Source: Kiloniella laminariae (lineage in GTDB: Bacteria > Pseudomonadota > Alphaproteobacteria > Kiloniellales > Kiloniellaceae). Taken from it: a DNA stretch of 64,000 nucleotides. The stretch spans positions 124,001-188,000 of the forward strand of contig NZ_JAPWGY010000006.1 in assembly GCF_027214005.1 (NCBI RefSeq), in the 5' to 3' direction. The position numbers and the translations under genes are program-made. Positions 46,661 to 55,490 of this stretch are shown one piece after another (the stretch's first letter is position 1; each line of letters opens with the position of its first letter). The notes below the pieces were generated by a model. It was not told where the DNA came from, searched no databases, and was given only the letters and a program-made list of their open reading frames with translations.

Positions 46661-47120
46661 GCCTAACTCCTTGTTTGAATACTATTTTGTTACGAACGTT
46701 TTACAGATACCGAGTTCAGGGTCAAGATTAAGTCACCCCGGCATTCCAGGTTTTTTTGGACAAGATTGTCAGCCGACTGATATCCACGGGGAAACATCTC
46801 ACCCGCAACTAAAATCGGTAACAAAACATCCCTGGAAAATGATGCTTTTCTCATGTTTTATGAGCTTAAACTGCAGGAAACCCGCCTCTACCGAACATTT
46901 ATGATGCAGGCATTGTTACTGCGGAATTCTTTTTGATCCGCTTGATACTCAGCAACATGTTTCTCCCTAAGAATAAGTTTGAAACTATAAGGTTTGTTCT
47001 GTGCTATATGGTCGCGGATGTATTATTTCAGGTCAACAGATAACATTTGTTATTTTTTGATATAACAGCGTTCCAGCATCATTGATCAACAAGATGGCGT
47101 CTGTTTTTTTCACTTTAACG
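46661..47120. other. 460-bp promoter region of the TAXI operon
   Basis: No gene seen. Its notable feature is the 14-bp operator-like site at 47040-47053. A possible -35 element TTGACC (minus strand, 47036-47031) abuts that site, which would give a long 5' leader of roughly 300 nt before the receptor start. No riboswitch fold was recognised in that leader by eye. Confidence 0.5.
47040..47053. promoter_or_regulatory. RpiR operator candidate upstream of TAXI operon
   Basis: ATAACA-TT-TGTTAT, a perfect 6+6 dyad. The same arms form the centre of the large palindrome next to rpiR (48049-48062, ATAACA-AA-TGTTAT). Two occurrences at the promoters flanking rpiR make a shared RpiR site likely. Confidence 0.68.
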
Positions 47121-48014
47121 TTATGGCTGCCAATAAACCTTGGCACTTTTCCTAAGATAATTAACTGATTGAATTCTTTTAGTTATCTTGTCTCCTCCCT
47201 TTTCTACCAAGGCGGTAATCAACCACTCGGAAAGAGCAAAAAATCCGACAAAACTGTCAAAGCCGTAAAAATTTTCAAAATGCCGGGGCGTCCCTACCGG
47301 CGAAATAAGTGTTATATCCGGCTTCAGCGGCAGGGAGTTAGCGGTACTGTCAGAAAGAAGTAACAGCTTTGCCCCCCTCGATTTGGCGTATCTGCAGGCC
47401 TCAATTGTCTCTTTGGCGAAGGGGGTGATAGAGATTGCGATCACCATATCCTTGGACGACACTCCAAGAATTTCATCTAAGGGAGAATTTGCATGGCGGG
47501 GAGCTACAATCAGGTTTGGCAGAGCCATACGTCCGATATAATACAGGTAATGTACCAAGGTATATGAAGCCCGCGTCCCCATTAGGTAAACATTTTCGGC
47601 AGCAAGAATTAACTCAGCGGCCAGTTCGATCGCGTCAGTATCATTCTGGCGAAGAGCTTCTGTCACATTGCCAACAACACTGGTTACTGTATCGGCCCTG
47701 ATACGTTCTTTGTCACCACGTTCATAGAGCTCATTAACCCACTGGCTTGTGTTTGCCGTCGCAACATTGGATGTCAGGGCGAGACGAAAAGGTTCTCTTA
47801 ACTGTTGATAACTCTCAAAGCCTAATTTTTGTGCCAAACGCACCAAAGTATTTGTACTGACACCTGTGGCTTCAGCGCTGTCCCGAATGGAATTCATTCC
47901 AAATTCCGCAGGATTATCAATGATAAAGATCGCAGCACGACGCAATGACTTTGGATAGCTTGGTAGTGCGCTCGTCAACTGCTCAACAACCAGAGACTTG
48001 GTTTTCAACCCCAT
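47121..48014 (-). CDS. RpiR-family transcriptional regulator (HTH + SIS)
   Basis: 297 residues from the ATG at 48014, 7 nt after AAGGAA; the longer frame to 48044 would start inside the palindrome. The N-terminal HTH_6 domain (about 1-75; DSAEATGVSTNTLVRLAQKLGFESYQQLRE) is followed by a SIS sugar/phospho-ligand domain (about 115-255; VYLMGTRASYTLVHYLYYIG). It sits between the TAXI operon and the divergent aminotransferase-BKACE operon, and operator-like sites lie at both promoters. Many RpiR proteins sense sugar phosphates, but some control amino-acid-type pathways. Confidence 0.92.
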   Translation of the reverse strand: MGLKTKSLVVEQLTSALPSYPKSLRRAAIFIIDNPAEFGMNSIRDSAEATGVSTNTLVRLAQKLGFESYQQLREPFRLALTSNVATANTSQWVNELYERGDKERIRADTVTSVVGNVTEALRQNDTDAIELAAELILAAENVYLMGTRASYTLVHYLYYIGRMALPNLIVAPRHANSPLDEILGVSSKDMVIAISITPFAKETIEACRYAKSRGAKLLLLSDSTANSLPLKPDITLISPVGTPRHFENFYGFDSFVGFFALSEWLITALVEKGGDKITKRIQSVNYLRKSAKVYWQP

Positions 48015-48030
48015 CAAGTTTCCTTCACAG

Positions 48031-48080
48031 ATCACTAATGGCAATATAATAACAAATGTTATTATATTGCCATTAGTGAT
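48031..48080. repeat. 50-bp near-perfect palindrome between rpiR and aminotransferase gene
   Basis: Two exact 24-bp arms (48031-48054 and 48057-48080) around AA. The core is ATAACA-AA-TGTTAT and the outer arms read ATCACTAATGGCAATATA. TATAAT occurs on both strands inside it (48045-48050 plus, 48066-48061 minus), so bound RpiR would cover divergent promoters. The arms are much longer than one dimer needs and could extrude as a cruciform. It begins 16 bp upstream of the rpiR start. Confidence 0.92.
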
Positions 48081-48094
48081 ACAAATGATATTTT
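48067..48094 (+). promoter_or_regulatory. Candidate sigma-70 promoter for the aminotransferase-BKACE operon
   Basis: TTGCCA (48067-48072), a 16-nt spacer and TATTTT (48089-48094). The -35 box lies within the right arm of the palindrome, so RpiR binding would block it. Judged by eye only. Confidence 0.4.
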
Positions 48095-48212
48095 AAGACA
48101 AGAATAATGCTTCTGTTTTGTACGACTCCAACAAGACAAACTCGACAAAGCAGTACTAATTTTCAGTTTTCAACCACCCGAACCTGACCGCTCACTTTAG
48201 AAAGTGCATCCG

Positions 48213-49544
48213 ATGTCTCATGTGTTCCCCCGTCACACCAAAGCAAACTTACCAACCGCTGTATCCGGTGAGGGCTGTTATATCATCGACAGCAACGGCA
48301 AGCGTTATTTTGATGGCTCGGGTGGCGCTGCGGTTTCCTGTTTGGGGCATTCTGACCAAACCGTACGGCAGGCGATTAAAGATCAGGTGGATGAACTCGC
48401 CTTTGCCCACTCCGGGTTTTTCACCTCTGATCCTGCCGAAAAGCTTGCTGATTTGCTGATCGCCCATGCACCAGAAGGGATCGAAAGGGTTTATTTTGTC
48501 TCCGGAGGGTCCGAAGCGGTCGAGGCCGCCTTGAAGCTGGCCCGGCAATACCACCTTGAACGCGGCGATGACAAACGCAGCCATATCATCGCACGTTGGC
48601 AGAGTTATCATGGCAATACACTCGGAGCCCTCTCCGCTGGCGGTAACAGGTGGCGGCGCAAACCCTTTGAACCCTTGCTGGTTCCCATGACTCATATTGA
48701 TCCCTGCTATGCCTACCGCTATCAGGCGCAAGGGGAAAGCCTGGAAGACTATGCAATCAGGGCGGCAGACTTGCTCGAAGCCGAAATTCTGCGTGTCGGC
48801 CCCGAGAAGGTTGCCGCCTTTATCTGCGAACCTGTTGTCGGCGCCACCATGGGCGCGGTTACTGCTGAGCCCGGCTACCTGAAACGCATCCGCAAGATCT
48901 GTGACCAATACGGTGTATTGCTCATTCTGGATGAAGTCATGTGTGGCATGGGACGGACAGGTTCACTCTTTGCCTGTGATCAGGATGGCGTCTCTCCGGA
49001 TATTCTCTGCATCGCAAAAGGGCTTGGCGCAGGTTACCAACCGATCGGGGCCATGCTCTGCAGCGGAAAAGTCTACAAGGCCATTGAAGACGGATCCGGT
49101 TTCTTCCAGCACGGTCACACCTATATGGGACATCCTGTCGCCTGTGCAGCAGGCCTTGCTGTTATAACCGCCATGTTCGAGCGTAACCTGCTGGGCAAGG
49201 TACAAAAGCGTTCACTCCAGTTGATGACGGCCTTGACCAGTGCCTTTGGACAACATCCCTACATCGGCGATATTCGTGGCCGGGGCCTGTTCATCGGCCT
49301 GGAACTGGTCCGGGATCGGGAAAGTAAACACCCCTTCCCTTCCGACCTTGCCCTTCATGCCAAGGTCAAGAAAATTGCCTTTGCCAATGGTTTGATCTGT
49401 TACCCCATGTCAGGCACCATCGACGGGCAATCTGGCGATCACATCCTGCTTGCGCCCCCCTTTATCATCGAAGAAGAGCACATCGGCGAAATCGTCGACA
49501 AGCTGGCCAAAACCTTCGCCATGATTCCAGAACTGGAACACTAG
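48213..49544 (+). CDS. Class III PLP-dependent aminotransferase
   Basis: About 443 residues; the ATG at 48213 (MSHVFPRHTKANLP) is favoured over a GTG at 48204. Fold-type I aminotransferase: phosphate loop VSGGSEAVEAALKLAR, WQSYHGNTLGAL, LILDEVMCGMGRTGSLFA (Asp contacts PLP nitrogen) and the PLP Lys in CIAKGLGAGYQPIGAM. It resembles the omega-amino acid/YodT-like group. It is followed 2 bp later by a beta-keto acid cleavage enzyme, suggesting that it deaminates a beta-amino acid to a keto acid for cleavage. A taurine transaminase role feeding Xsc is a less favoured alternative. Confidence 0.9.
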   Translation: MSHVFPRHTKANLPTAVSGEGCYIIDSNGKRYFDGSGGAAVSCLGHSDQTVRQAIKDQVDELAFAHSGFFTSDPAEKLADLLIAHAPEGIERVYFVSGGSEAVEAALKLARQYHLERGDDKRSHIIARWQSYHGNTLGALSAGGNRWRRKPFEPLLVPMTHIDPCYAYRYQAQGESLEDYAIRAADLLEAEILRVGPEKVAAFICEPVVGATMGAVTAEPGYLKRIRKICDQYGVLLILDEVMCGMGRTGSLFACDQDGVSPDILCIAKGLGAGYQPIGAMLCSGKVYKAIEDGSGFFQHGHTYMGHPVACAAGLAVITAMFERNLLGKVQKRSLQLMTALTSAFGQHPYIGDIRGRGLFIGLELVRDRESKHPFPSDLALHAKVKKIAFANGLICYPMSGTIDGQSGDHILLAPPFIIEEEHIGEIVDKLAKTFAMIPELEH

Positions 49545-49546
49545 AC

Positions 49547-50386
49547 ATGTCCCCGACAATCATTATGGCTGCCCCGAACGGGGCTCGGAAAACCCAGGCA
49601 GATCATCCGCATCTGCCTGTAACAGTCGAGCAGATTATTACCGAAGCGCTGGCCTGCCAGAAAGCAGGAGCAGCCATGGCTCACTTGCATGTGCGGGATG
49701 CCCAACAACAGCATGTTCTGGACGCCGGGCTTTATCGGGAAGTCATTGCAGGCATAAACTACGAGGCTGGGTCCGATCTTCTGGTTCAGATCACCACAGA
49801 AGCAGTCGGGCGTTATGGACAACAGGCCCAGATCGACTGCGTCAAAGCCACCGAACCCGAAGCCGTCAGTGTTGCCCTCCGTGAAATGATGCCGGATGAT
49901 GGCGAAAGAAGCGGGTCAGGCTTTTATCACTGGGCCAATGAAGCCGGAATACATCTGCAGCATATCCTTTATGATCTCAGGGATTTGGAACGGTTTATCG
50001 AATTTGTCAGGCTCGGCCTGATCCCGGTGCAGACGCCTTCCCTGCTCTTTGTTCTGGGGCGTTACGCCAGCAACAATCTGGGAGAGCCGGAAGAACTCGA
50101 CCCTTTTACTGCTGCATTACAAAAACAAAAATCCTTTGCCCCTGGCCCTTGGTTTACCTGCGCCTTTGGCCACCTGGAAGCGGCCTGTATGACCAGAACC
50201 TTTCAACAGGGCGGGCACGCCCGCGTCGGTTTTGAAAACAACAGCAAGCTGCGCAATGGACAGGAAGCGGAAGCGACATCTGAAATCGTCGCTCAAACCC
50301 GCGATGAAATCCTCGCTCTGGGCAAAAAACCAGCTTCCGCCAAAGAAGCCCGGCAGTTGCTCGGCATTAGTTCTGGAAAGAGCTGA
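49547..50386 (+). CDS. Beta-keto acid cleavage enzyme (BKACE, 3-keto-5-aminohexanoate cleavage family)
   Basis: 279 residues, TIM-barrel BKACE (DUF849) family. The zinc ligands H-x-H are in AHLHVRDAQ. IIMAAPNGARK opens the first strand, VQTPSLLFVLGRY and the RVGFENN segment near the C-terminus are typical. Known reaction: condenses a beta-keto acid with acetyl-CoA to give acetoacetate and a new CoA ester. It starts 2 bp after the aminotransferase stop, so the two form one operon; substrates of the family range from 5-amino-3-oxohexanoate to dehydrocarnitine and others. Confidence 0.92.
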   Translation: MSPTIIMAAPNGARKTQADHPHLPVTVEQIITEALACQKAGAAMAHLHVRDAQQQHVLDAGLYREVIAGINYEAGSDLLVQITTEAVGRYGQQAQIDCVKATEPEAVSVALREMMPDDGERSGSGFYHWANEAGIHLQHILYDLRDLERFIEFVRLGLIPVQTPSLLFVLGRYASNNLGEPEELDPFTAALQKQKSFAPGPWFTCAFGHLEAACMTRTFQQGGHARVGFENNSKLRNGQEAEATSEIVAQTRDEILALGKKPASAKEARQLLGISSGKS

Positions 50387-50387
50387 G

Positions 50388-50531
50388 CGCGACTACGTTT
50401 CTTTGATAATATTGCTGGCCCTCGGACGTATTCCCGGACTGCGTATCGACCGCACCTGGATCCCCATGACATTGATCTCCATGAGCCTTGCAGTAACCTG
50501 GCTCTGGCTCGGTGGCTGGATGGCGTTTTAG
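50388..50531 (+). pseudogene. Possible relic of an SLC13/ArsB-type anion permease (N-terminal fragment)
   Basis: After the BKACE stop, the reading frame starting at 50388 translates to RDYVSLIILLALGRIPGLRI, then DRTWIPM and a second hydrophobic stretch, ending at TAG 50531. The ALGRIPGLRIDRT sequence strongly recalls the first helix and loop of citrate/anion permeases of the SLC13/ArsB group. The frame has no start codon or ribosome site of its own and stops after about 47 codons, so it is probably a decayed gene. A small membrane peptide cannot be excluded. Confidence 0.4.
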
Positions 50532-50664
50532 CTCCACATCCAAACTGGAAACGCTCCAGTTGAAGCATTCTGATTTCGGATAAACAGCAAGAAACGAGGT
50601 GTGTTCCTCTGCGTGATGCGCAAGTATGGAACCTTGACCCAATAGAACAGGACACCAGCCCCGC

Positions 50665-51621
50665 ATGTCAGGCTCATCCACTCCCCATCACAACATGTCT
50701 GCTCTCGAGTGGGGCATGCTCATCGCCCTATCTCTGTTGTGGGGAGGTTCCTTCTTTTTTAACGGCATTGCTGTTCGGGAACTGCCTCCCCTGACCATTG
50801 TCGTCAGCAGGATTGCCCTCGCGGCTATGGCATTGTTTATTGTGATGCGGGTTCTGCGCCTTGAAATGCCAAAAAATCCCGAGGTTTGGCTGGCATTTTT
50901 TATCATGGGGCTGTTGAACAACGCCCTGCCCTTTACCCTGATCGTCTGGGGACAGATTCACATTGCATCCGGTGTGGCCTCAATCCTGAATGCCACCACA
51001 CCGCTTTTTACTGTCCTTGTTGCCCATATGCTGACAACAGATGAAAAGCTGACCCTGCCGCGCCTTTGTGGCGTGGTCCTGGGGTTACTGGGTGTTGTGA
51101 TCTTGATCGGCGGGGACGTCATTCAGACTATCGGCAACAACCTTCTGGCCCAACTGGCTGTACTTGCCGGTGCCATATCCTATGCTTTTGCCGGGGTATA
51201 TGGTCGGCGCTTCAAGTCAATGGGTGTCCCGCCGATCGCAACCGCAACCGGCCAGGTAACTGCTTCCAGTATTCTTTTACTGCCCCTGATGCTCTATATC
51301 GACCAACCCTGGACCTTGCCTTTACCAAGTCCTGAAGCCCTGGCGGCGCTGGTCGGCATTGCCCTGCTTTCGACCGCCCTCGCCTATATTCTCTACTTCC
51401 AGATCCTCGCCCGCGCAGGGGCGACCAATCTGTTGCTGGTTACCTTCCTGATTCCCGTCAGCGCCATCCTGCTCGGCGTTCTGTTTCTGGGAGAAGTCAT
51501 TCTCGCCAAACACCTCATCGGCATGACCTTTATCGGCGGCGGACTCGCGGCAATCGATGGGCGGATAACACACCGCCTCAGACGAGGGCTGACGACCGGC
51601 CCAGGACCTCAGGATTCTTGA
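50665..51621 (+). CDS. DMT/EamA family transporter
   Basis: 318 residues, ten predicted helices in two EamA repeats (EWGMLIALSLLWGGSFFFNGIAVREL; LLAQLAVLAGAISYAFAGVYGRR). Likely an exporter of an amino acid or related metabolite. An ATG at 50695 (MSALEWGML) is an alternative start; AGGA upstream of the first ATG is distant. It follows the BKACE operon in the same direction but after 278 bp that includes the permease relic. Confidence 0.87.
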   Translation: MSGSSTPHHNMSALEWGMLIALSLLWGGSFFFNGIAVRELPPLTIVVSRIALAAMALFIVMRVLRLEMPKNPEVWLAFFIMGLLNNALPFTLIVWGQIHIASGVASILNATTPLFTVLVAHMLTTDEKLTLPRLCGVVLGLLGVVILIGGDVIQTIGNNLLAQLAVLAGAISYAFAGVYGRRFKSMGVPPIATATGQVTASSILLLPLMLYIDQPWTLPLPSPEALAALVGIALLSTALAYILYFQILARAGATNLLLVTFLIPVSAILLGVLFLGEVILAKHLIGMTFIGGGLAAIDGRITHRLRRGLTTGPGPQDS

Positions 51622-51789
51622 AACTCCAGAAACACCAAACTGTCTTTCGACACAATAGTATCGCCCAGCACCATACAGTCCCACCCCCCCCGTTACAGCA
51701 TTAATTCTCTGACAACAGAGCCCGTAACAAGAGGGGTCGGCAACTTTATACTGGGTTATTCAGCCTATTCAGGAAAGAGCGCTTAGAGA

Positions 51790-52857
51790 TCAAAAGGCCA
51801 CTGGATAGTCTTGGTAAACCTTGTGAATATCGGCGAGACACTCTGCGGACAACTCAACATTAACCGCGTCGATATTACTTTTGAGCTGGTCCATCTTGGT
51901 CGCTCCGATGATTGAGCTGGTAACCCAGGATTTGCTCAGCGTGAAAGCAATCGCCATCTGGCAACTGTCGAGCTGATATTTTTCTGCCACAGCAAGATAG
52001 GCCTTCACTGCCTCTTCCACATGCAAGGAGACACGGGTGTTAAAGCGATCCCACTGGTCGCCCATGATCTCTTTTGAAAAACGTGTTCCGGCCGGGAATT
52101 TGCCTTCCAGATACTTGCCGCTCATCACACCCATAGCCAGTGGTGACCAGGGCAGATAGGCAACCTGTTCCAGCGCACAGGTCTCGGCAACATCATGATC
52201 GTCGCGTCGGCGCAGCAGGTTATATTCGTTCTGGATGCTCACCATCCGGGGCAGGTTGTGTTTTTCAGCCAGATCAACAAACTGTTTGATGCCCCAGGCG
52301 GAATCATCCGAAAGGCCGATGTGACGGATTTTCCCCTGCTTGATACAATCCTGAAGCGTGTTCAGGGTCTCCAGCTTGTTTTCGATAATCTGTTGCTTGG
52401 CTTCGGCCCCGGATGCAGGCTCAAAGGTCCACCAGTTGGCAAAATGATAGTTCGGACGGTTGGTCGGCCAATGAAGCTGGTACAGATCGATATAGTCAGT
52501 CTGCAGGCGCTTGAGACTTTCCTCAACCGCGGTCATTAGACTTTTCCTGTTCGTGGTCGGGTTGGCTTCACCACGCGCCCAGGACACGGGTGAAAACTTG
52601 GTCGCCATAACAACTTCATCACGTTTGCCCCGGGCCTTGAACCAGTTCCCGATGATGCTTTCTGTTGTTCCATAGGTCGCAGGTGTCGGTGGAATGCTGT
52701 ACATTTCTGCCGTGTCCCAGAAGTTCACCCCCTGGGCCAGCGCATAGTCCATCTGCTCAAACGCCTGTTCCTGCGTGTTTTGCACACCCCAGGTCATGCT
52801 GCCCAGACAAATACGGCTTACCTTGAGATCGGATGCTCCCAGCTTTGTATACTTCAT
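51790..52857 (-). CDS. Aldo/keto reductase (Tas-like)
   Basis: 355 residues, AKR TIM barrel. The catalytic Asp and Tyr are in FWDTAEMYS, Lys in ATKF and His in YQLHWP. NADP-binding residues occur near the C-terminus (SIIGATKMDQLKSNIDAV). The insert with NRPNYHFANWW and the overall length resemble E. coli Tas. NADPH-dependent reduction of aldehydes or ketones is expected; the physiological substrate is unknown. It is a single gene with the 3' end facing the DMT gene. Confidence 0.9.
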   Translation of the reverse strand: MKYTKLGASDLKVSRICLGSMTWGVQNTQEQAFEQMDYALAQGVNFWDTAEMYSIPPTPATYGTTESIIGNWFKARGKRDEVVMATKFSPVSWARGEANPTTNRKSLMTAVEESLKRLQTDYIDLYQLHWPTNRPNYHFANWWTFEPASGAEAKQQIIENKLETLNTLQDCIKQGKIRHIGLSDDSAWGIKQFVDLAEKHNLPRMVSIQNEYNLLRRRDDHDVAETCALEQVAYLPWSPLAMGVMSGKYLEGKFPAGTRFSKEIMGDQWDRFNTRVSLHVEEAVKAYLAVAEKYQLDSCQMAIAFTLSKSWVTSSIIGATKMDQLKSNIDAVNVELSAECLADIHKVYQDYPVAF

Positions 52858-53002
52858 TGCTTTCCCTTTTTATGGTCAAAGGGTTAGATGGTATGCGTCT
52901 GGAGAGATTCAAGGCTGGCTGTTCGTTTAGACATCAACTGCGAACCCAACATTCCTTTCTCGACATCTTTTTATCCCAGTGACTATCCTCTTGTCTTGAG
53001 GC

Positions 53003-53668
53003 CTAGAGGCAGGACCACAAAGCCGCAGGAGCAACCCGAATTTGTCCGGAAATCTGGTTGGCCCGGCTCTGGACATTGTGGCTCGGCCGCCCCGCATTAC
53101 GTTCCAGCGGGTTGGGCAGGACAGCGGCAAGACGCGCAGCCTGACCGCGCGTCAGCCCTTTGGCATCGCGGTTGAAGTGAGCTTGCGCCGCAGCCTCAGC
53201 CCCATAAATCCCCTCACCAAACTCGGCGATATTGAGATAGAGCTCCAAAATACGGCGTTTGGGCAAAAGGGTTTCCAGCATCAGGGTCAGGGGAATTTCC
53301 AGCGCCTTGCGGATCTTGCTGCGCGTGGGCCAGAGGAACAGGTTCTTGGCCGTCTGCATTGAAATGGTACTGGCGCCACGGGATGCAGATCCGGTATTGA
53401 GCAGTTCATCCCAGACGATCCCCATCTGCTTCCAGTCAAAGCCGCTGTGTTCACAAAAACGCTGGTCTTCCGAAACCAGAACAGCCTGGACAAGACTTGG
53501 AGAAATTTGTTCCAGATCGACAAAGTCATAGCGCATCGGCGCATCCCGAACCAACATCAGCGGCGTGACCAAAGGTGGCAACAGACGATAGAGCAGAATG
53601 GTCGTTATCGGAAAAACCAGCCCGATCAATACGCCTGCCCAGATCAACCGTCGCAGCACTGTCTTCAT
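53003..53668 (-). CDS. mtgA: Monofunctional biosynthetic peptidoglycan transglycosylase MtgA
   Basis: 221 residues. One N-terminal membrane helix (about 7-28) anchors a GT51 domain with catalytic Glu67 in LVSEDQRFCEHSGFDW, the second motif GASTISMQTAKNLFLWP, then RRILELYLNIAEFG and GAEAAAQAHFNR. It polymerises lipid II glycan strands at the outer face of the inner membrane without transpeptidase activity. The length is normal and no operon partner is visible. Confidence 0.94.
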   Translation of the reverse strand: MKTVLRRLIWAGVLIGLVFPITTILLYRLLPPLVTPLMLVRDAPMRYDFVDLEQISPSLVQAVLVSEDQRFCEHSGFDWKQMGIVWDELLNTGSASRGASTISMQTAKNLFLWPTRSKIRKALEIPLTLMLETLLPKRRILELYLNIAEFGEGIYGAEAAAQAHFNRDAKGLTRGQAARLAAVLPNPLERNAGRPSHNVQSRANQISGQIRVAPAALWSCL

Positions 53669-53819
53669 GGATTTGCGCTTAGCGATGAGTTTGCCCCCGC
53701 CCCTGCCATTACCCGCCCCAGAGCGGTCCGTCTCACGGTGAGTTTATCGATCCCTGAAGACTGCACAAGGGCCTAGGGAAAGCAGATCTACGAAACAGGA
53801 AATTTTGCCAGTGAACCAC

Positions 53820-53909
<90 letters not shown>

Positions 53910-53961
53910 GCGATGCCCTAGTGCTAATCCAGAGAAGCGCCGCTGTCCAGAGCCCAAACGC

Positions 53962-54008
53962 AACAAACCCGGCTCTGGATGAAAAAAAAATCCGGACCCG
54001 AGTTTGTT
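53962..54008 (-). terminator. Long imperfect hairpin after doeD
   Basis: Two 19-nt arms (AACAAACCCGGCTCTGGAT and ATCCGGACCCGAGTTTGTT) with three imperfect pairs surround an A-rich loop. It begins 23 bp beyond the doeD stop and probably ends the ectoine operon transcript, though the following T-run is poor. Confidence 0.6.
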
Positions 54009-54030
54009 ATCTAAACGATCCGATTGGATC

Positions 54031-55413
54031 CTAGCCGAGTTTGCTTGCCACTGACTGGATGGCATCGCGGGCGGCTTCGATGATCATATCAGCCTCGGCG
54101 CGTGTCATACAAAGTGGCGGGGCAAACCCGAGGATATCGCCCTGAGGCATGGCCCGGCCAATCACCTTGCTCCGTTCCAGCAGCGCGGCTGCAACCTGGG
54201 GACCAACCTTGAGCGCCGGGTCAAAGAACTCCCGGGTGTCGCGGTCTTTGACAAATTCAATCGCCGCCAGAATGCCTTCTCCTCGTACATCGCCAACGAT
54301 GGAAATATCATCCAGCGCCGCTTTGAGGCCCTGATTGAAATAGGTCCCGGTATCGCGAGCATTGTCTACCAGTTTCAGATCATCAATCAGCTTGAGGTTG
54401 GCAACACCAGCCGCAGCTCCGATCGGGTGGGCGGAATAGGTCCAGCCATGGCCGATCGGGCCAAGTTTATCCGTGCCTTCTTCCAGCACCTTCCAGACTT
54501 TATTCGAAACAATCGATCCGGACAACGGCGCATAGGCCGAGGTCAGACCCTTGGCAATGGTGATGATATCCGGCTCGATATCATAGTGGTCAGAACCGAA
54601 CATGCTGCCCAGACGACCAAACCCGGTCACGACCTCATCGGCGATCAACAGGATATCGTGTTTTTTCAGCACTGCCTGAATTGCTTTCCAGTACCCGGCG
54701 GGTGGCGGCACGATCCCGCCAGTCCCCAGAACCGGTTCGCCGATAAAGGCGGCGATGCTATCCGCGCCTTCACGGGCGATCAGCGCTTCGAGACTGTCAG
54801 CACACTGTTTGACAAAGTCGGCTTCGCTCTGACCTGTGTCGGCACGGCGGAAGTAATAGGGCGCATCAGTATGCACCACCTGTGACAGCGGCAGATCGAA
54901 CTTGTTGTGGAACAGCTCCAGCCCGGTCAGAGATCCCGTCATCAGGCCCGAGCCGTGATAACCACGCCAGCGCGAAATGATCTTTTTCTTTTTCGGACGA
55001 TCCAGCACGTTGTTGTAATACCAGACCAGCTTGATGTTGGTTTCATTGGCATCCGAACCGGACAGACCGAAGTAGACCTTCGACATGTTGGCTGGTGCCC
55101 GGTCGATTATCATCTTCGCCAGGGTGATCGATGCTTCGGTGCCGTGGCCGACATAGGAATGGTAATAGGCCAGTTCTTTTGCCTGCTTGGCGATGGCCTC
55201 TGCCACTTCCTGCCGACCATAGCCGATATTGACACAATAGAGCCCGGCAAAGGCATCCATCAGACGTGTGCCATCACGGTCCTCAATATAAAGCCCATCG
55301 CCGCCAGAAATAATCCGGTTCCCCAGATCCCCCCGGGCAAACTGGGCCAGATGAGTGGAAGGGTGAAAGAAGTTCTCGCGATCCCATTCGGCGAGTTGAT
55401 CATTTTTCAGCAT
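54031..55413 (-). CDS. doeD: DoeD-type class III aminotransferase (diaminobutyrate transaminase of ectoine catabolism)
   Basis: 460 residues, PLP class III aminotransferase. FGLSGSDANETNIKLV, RWRGYHGSG, LIADEVVTGFGRLGSMFG and PLP Lys in TIAKGLTSAYAPLSG are all present, as in the SpuC/putrescine-pyruvate-type subgroup. As the last gene of an operon with doeA, doeX and doeC it most likely converts L-2,4-diaminobutyrate to aspartate semialdehyde. Without that context it would be called a putrescine or GABA transaminase. It lies 77 bp after doeC. Confidence 0.85.
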   Translation of the reverse strand: MLKNDQLAEWDRENFFHPSTHLAQFARGDLGNRIISGGDGLYIEDRDGTRLMDAFAGLYCVNIGYGRQEVAEAIAKQAKELAYYHSYVGHGTEASITLAKMIIDRAPANMSKVYFGLSGSDANETNIKLVWYYNNVLDRPKKKKIISRWRGYHGSGLMTGSLTGLELFHNKFDLPLSQVVHTDAPYYFRRADTGQSEADFVKQCADSLEALIAREGADSIAAFIGEPVLGTGGIVPPPAGYWKAIQAVLKKHDILLIADEVVTGFGRLGSMFGSDHYDIEPDIITIAKGLTSAYAPLSGSIVSNKVWKVLEEGTDKLGPIGHGWTYSAHPIGAAAGVANLKLIDDLKLVDNARDTGTYFNQGLKAALDDISIVGDVRGEGILAAIEFVKDRDTREFFDPALKVGPQVAAALLERSKVIGRAMPQGDILGFAPPLCMTRAEADMIIEAARDAIQSVASKLG

Positions 55414-55490
55414 GGTTTTGTTCCTCGATTTCCGGGCCGCTGCCGGACCGTTAAATTTGTAGAAAGCTTAAGGTCTGCTTTTCAGATCTG

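Noticed and set aside
47121-48044. Longer RpiR start at 48044
   Set aside because: It would lie inside the 50-bp palindrome and lacks a ribosome site; the ATG at 48014 has AAGGAA at 7 nt.
48213-49544. Call as taurine:pyruvate aminotransferase feeding Xsc
   Set aside because: It is co-transcribed with BKACE, faces away from xsc and is separated from it by the RpiR regulon and a terminator.
51660-51770. Nested repeats (CCCC/GGGG, GTTAC/GTAAC, CTCTG/CAGAG) between DMT and aldo/keto reductase genes
   Set aside because: Possibly a terminator, but the stems are short and interrupted; too weak to annotate.
54031-55413. Call as putrescine or GABA transaminase
   Set aside because: Sequence alone would allow it, but the operon with doeA, doeX and doeC makes diaminobutyrate the better substrate.
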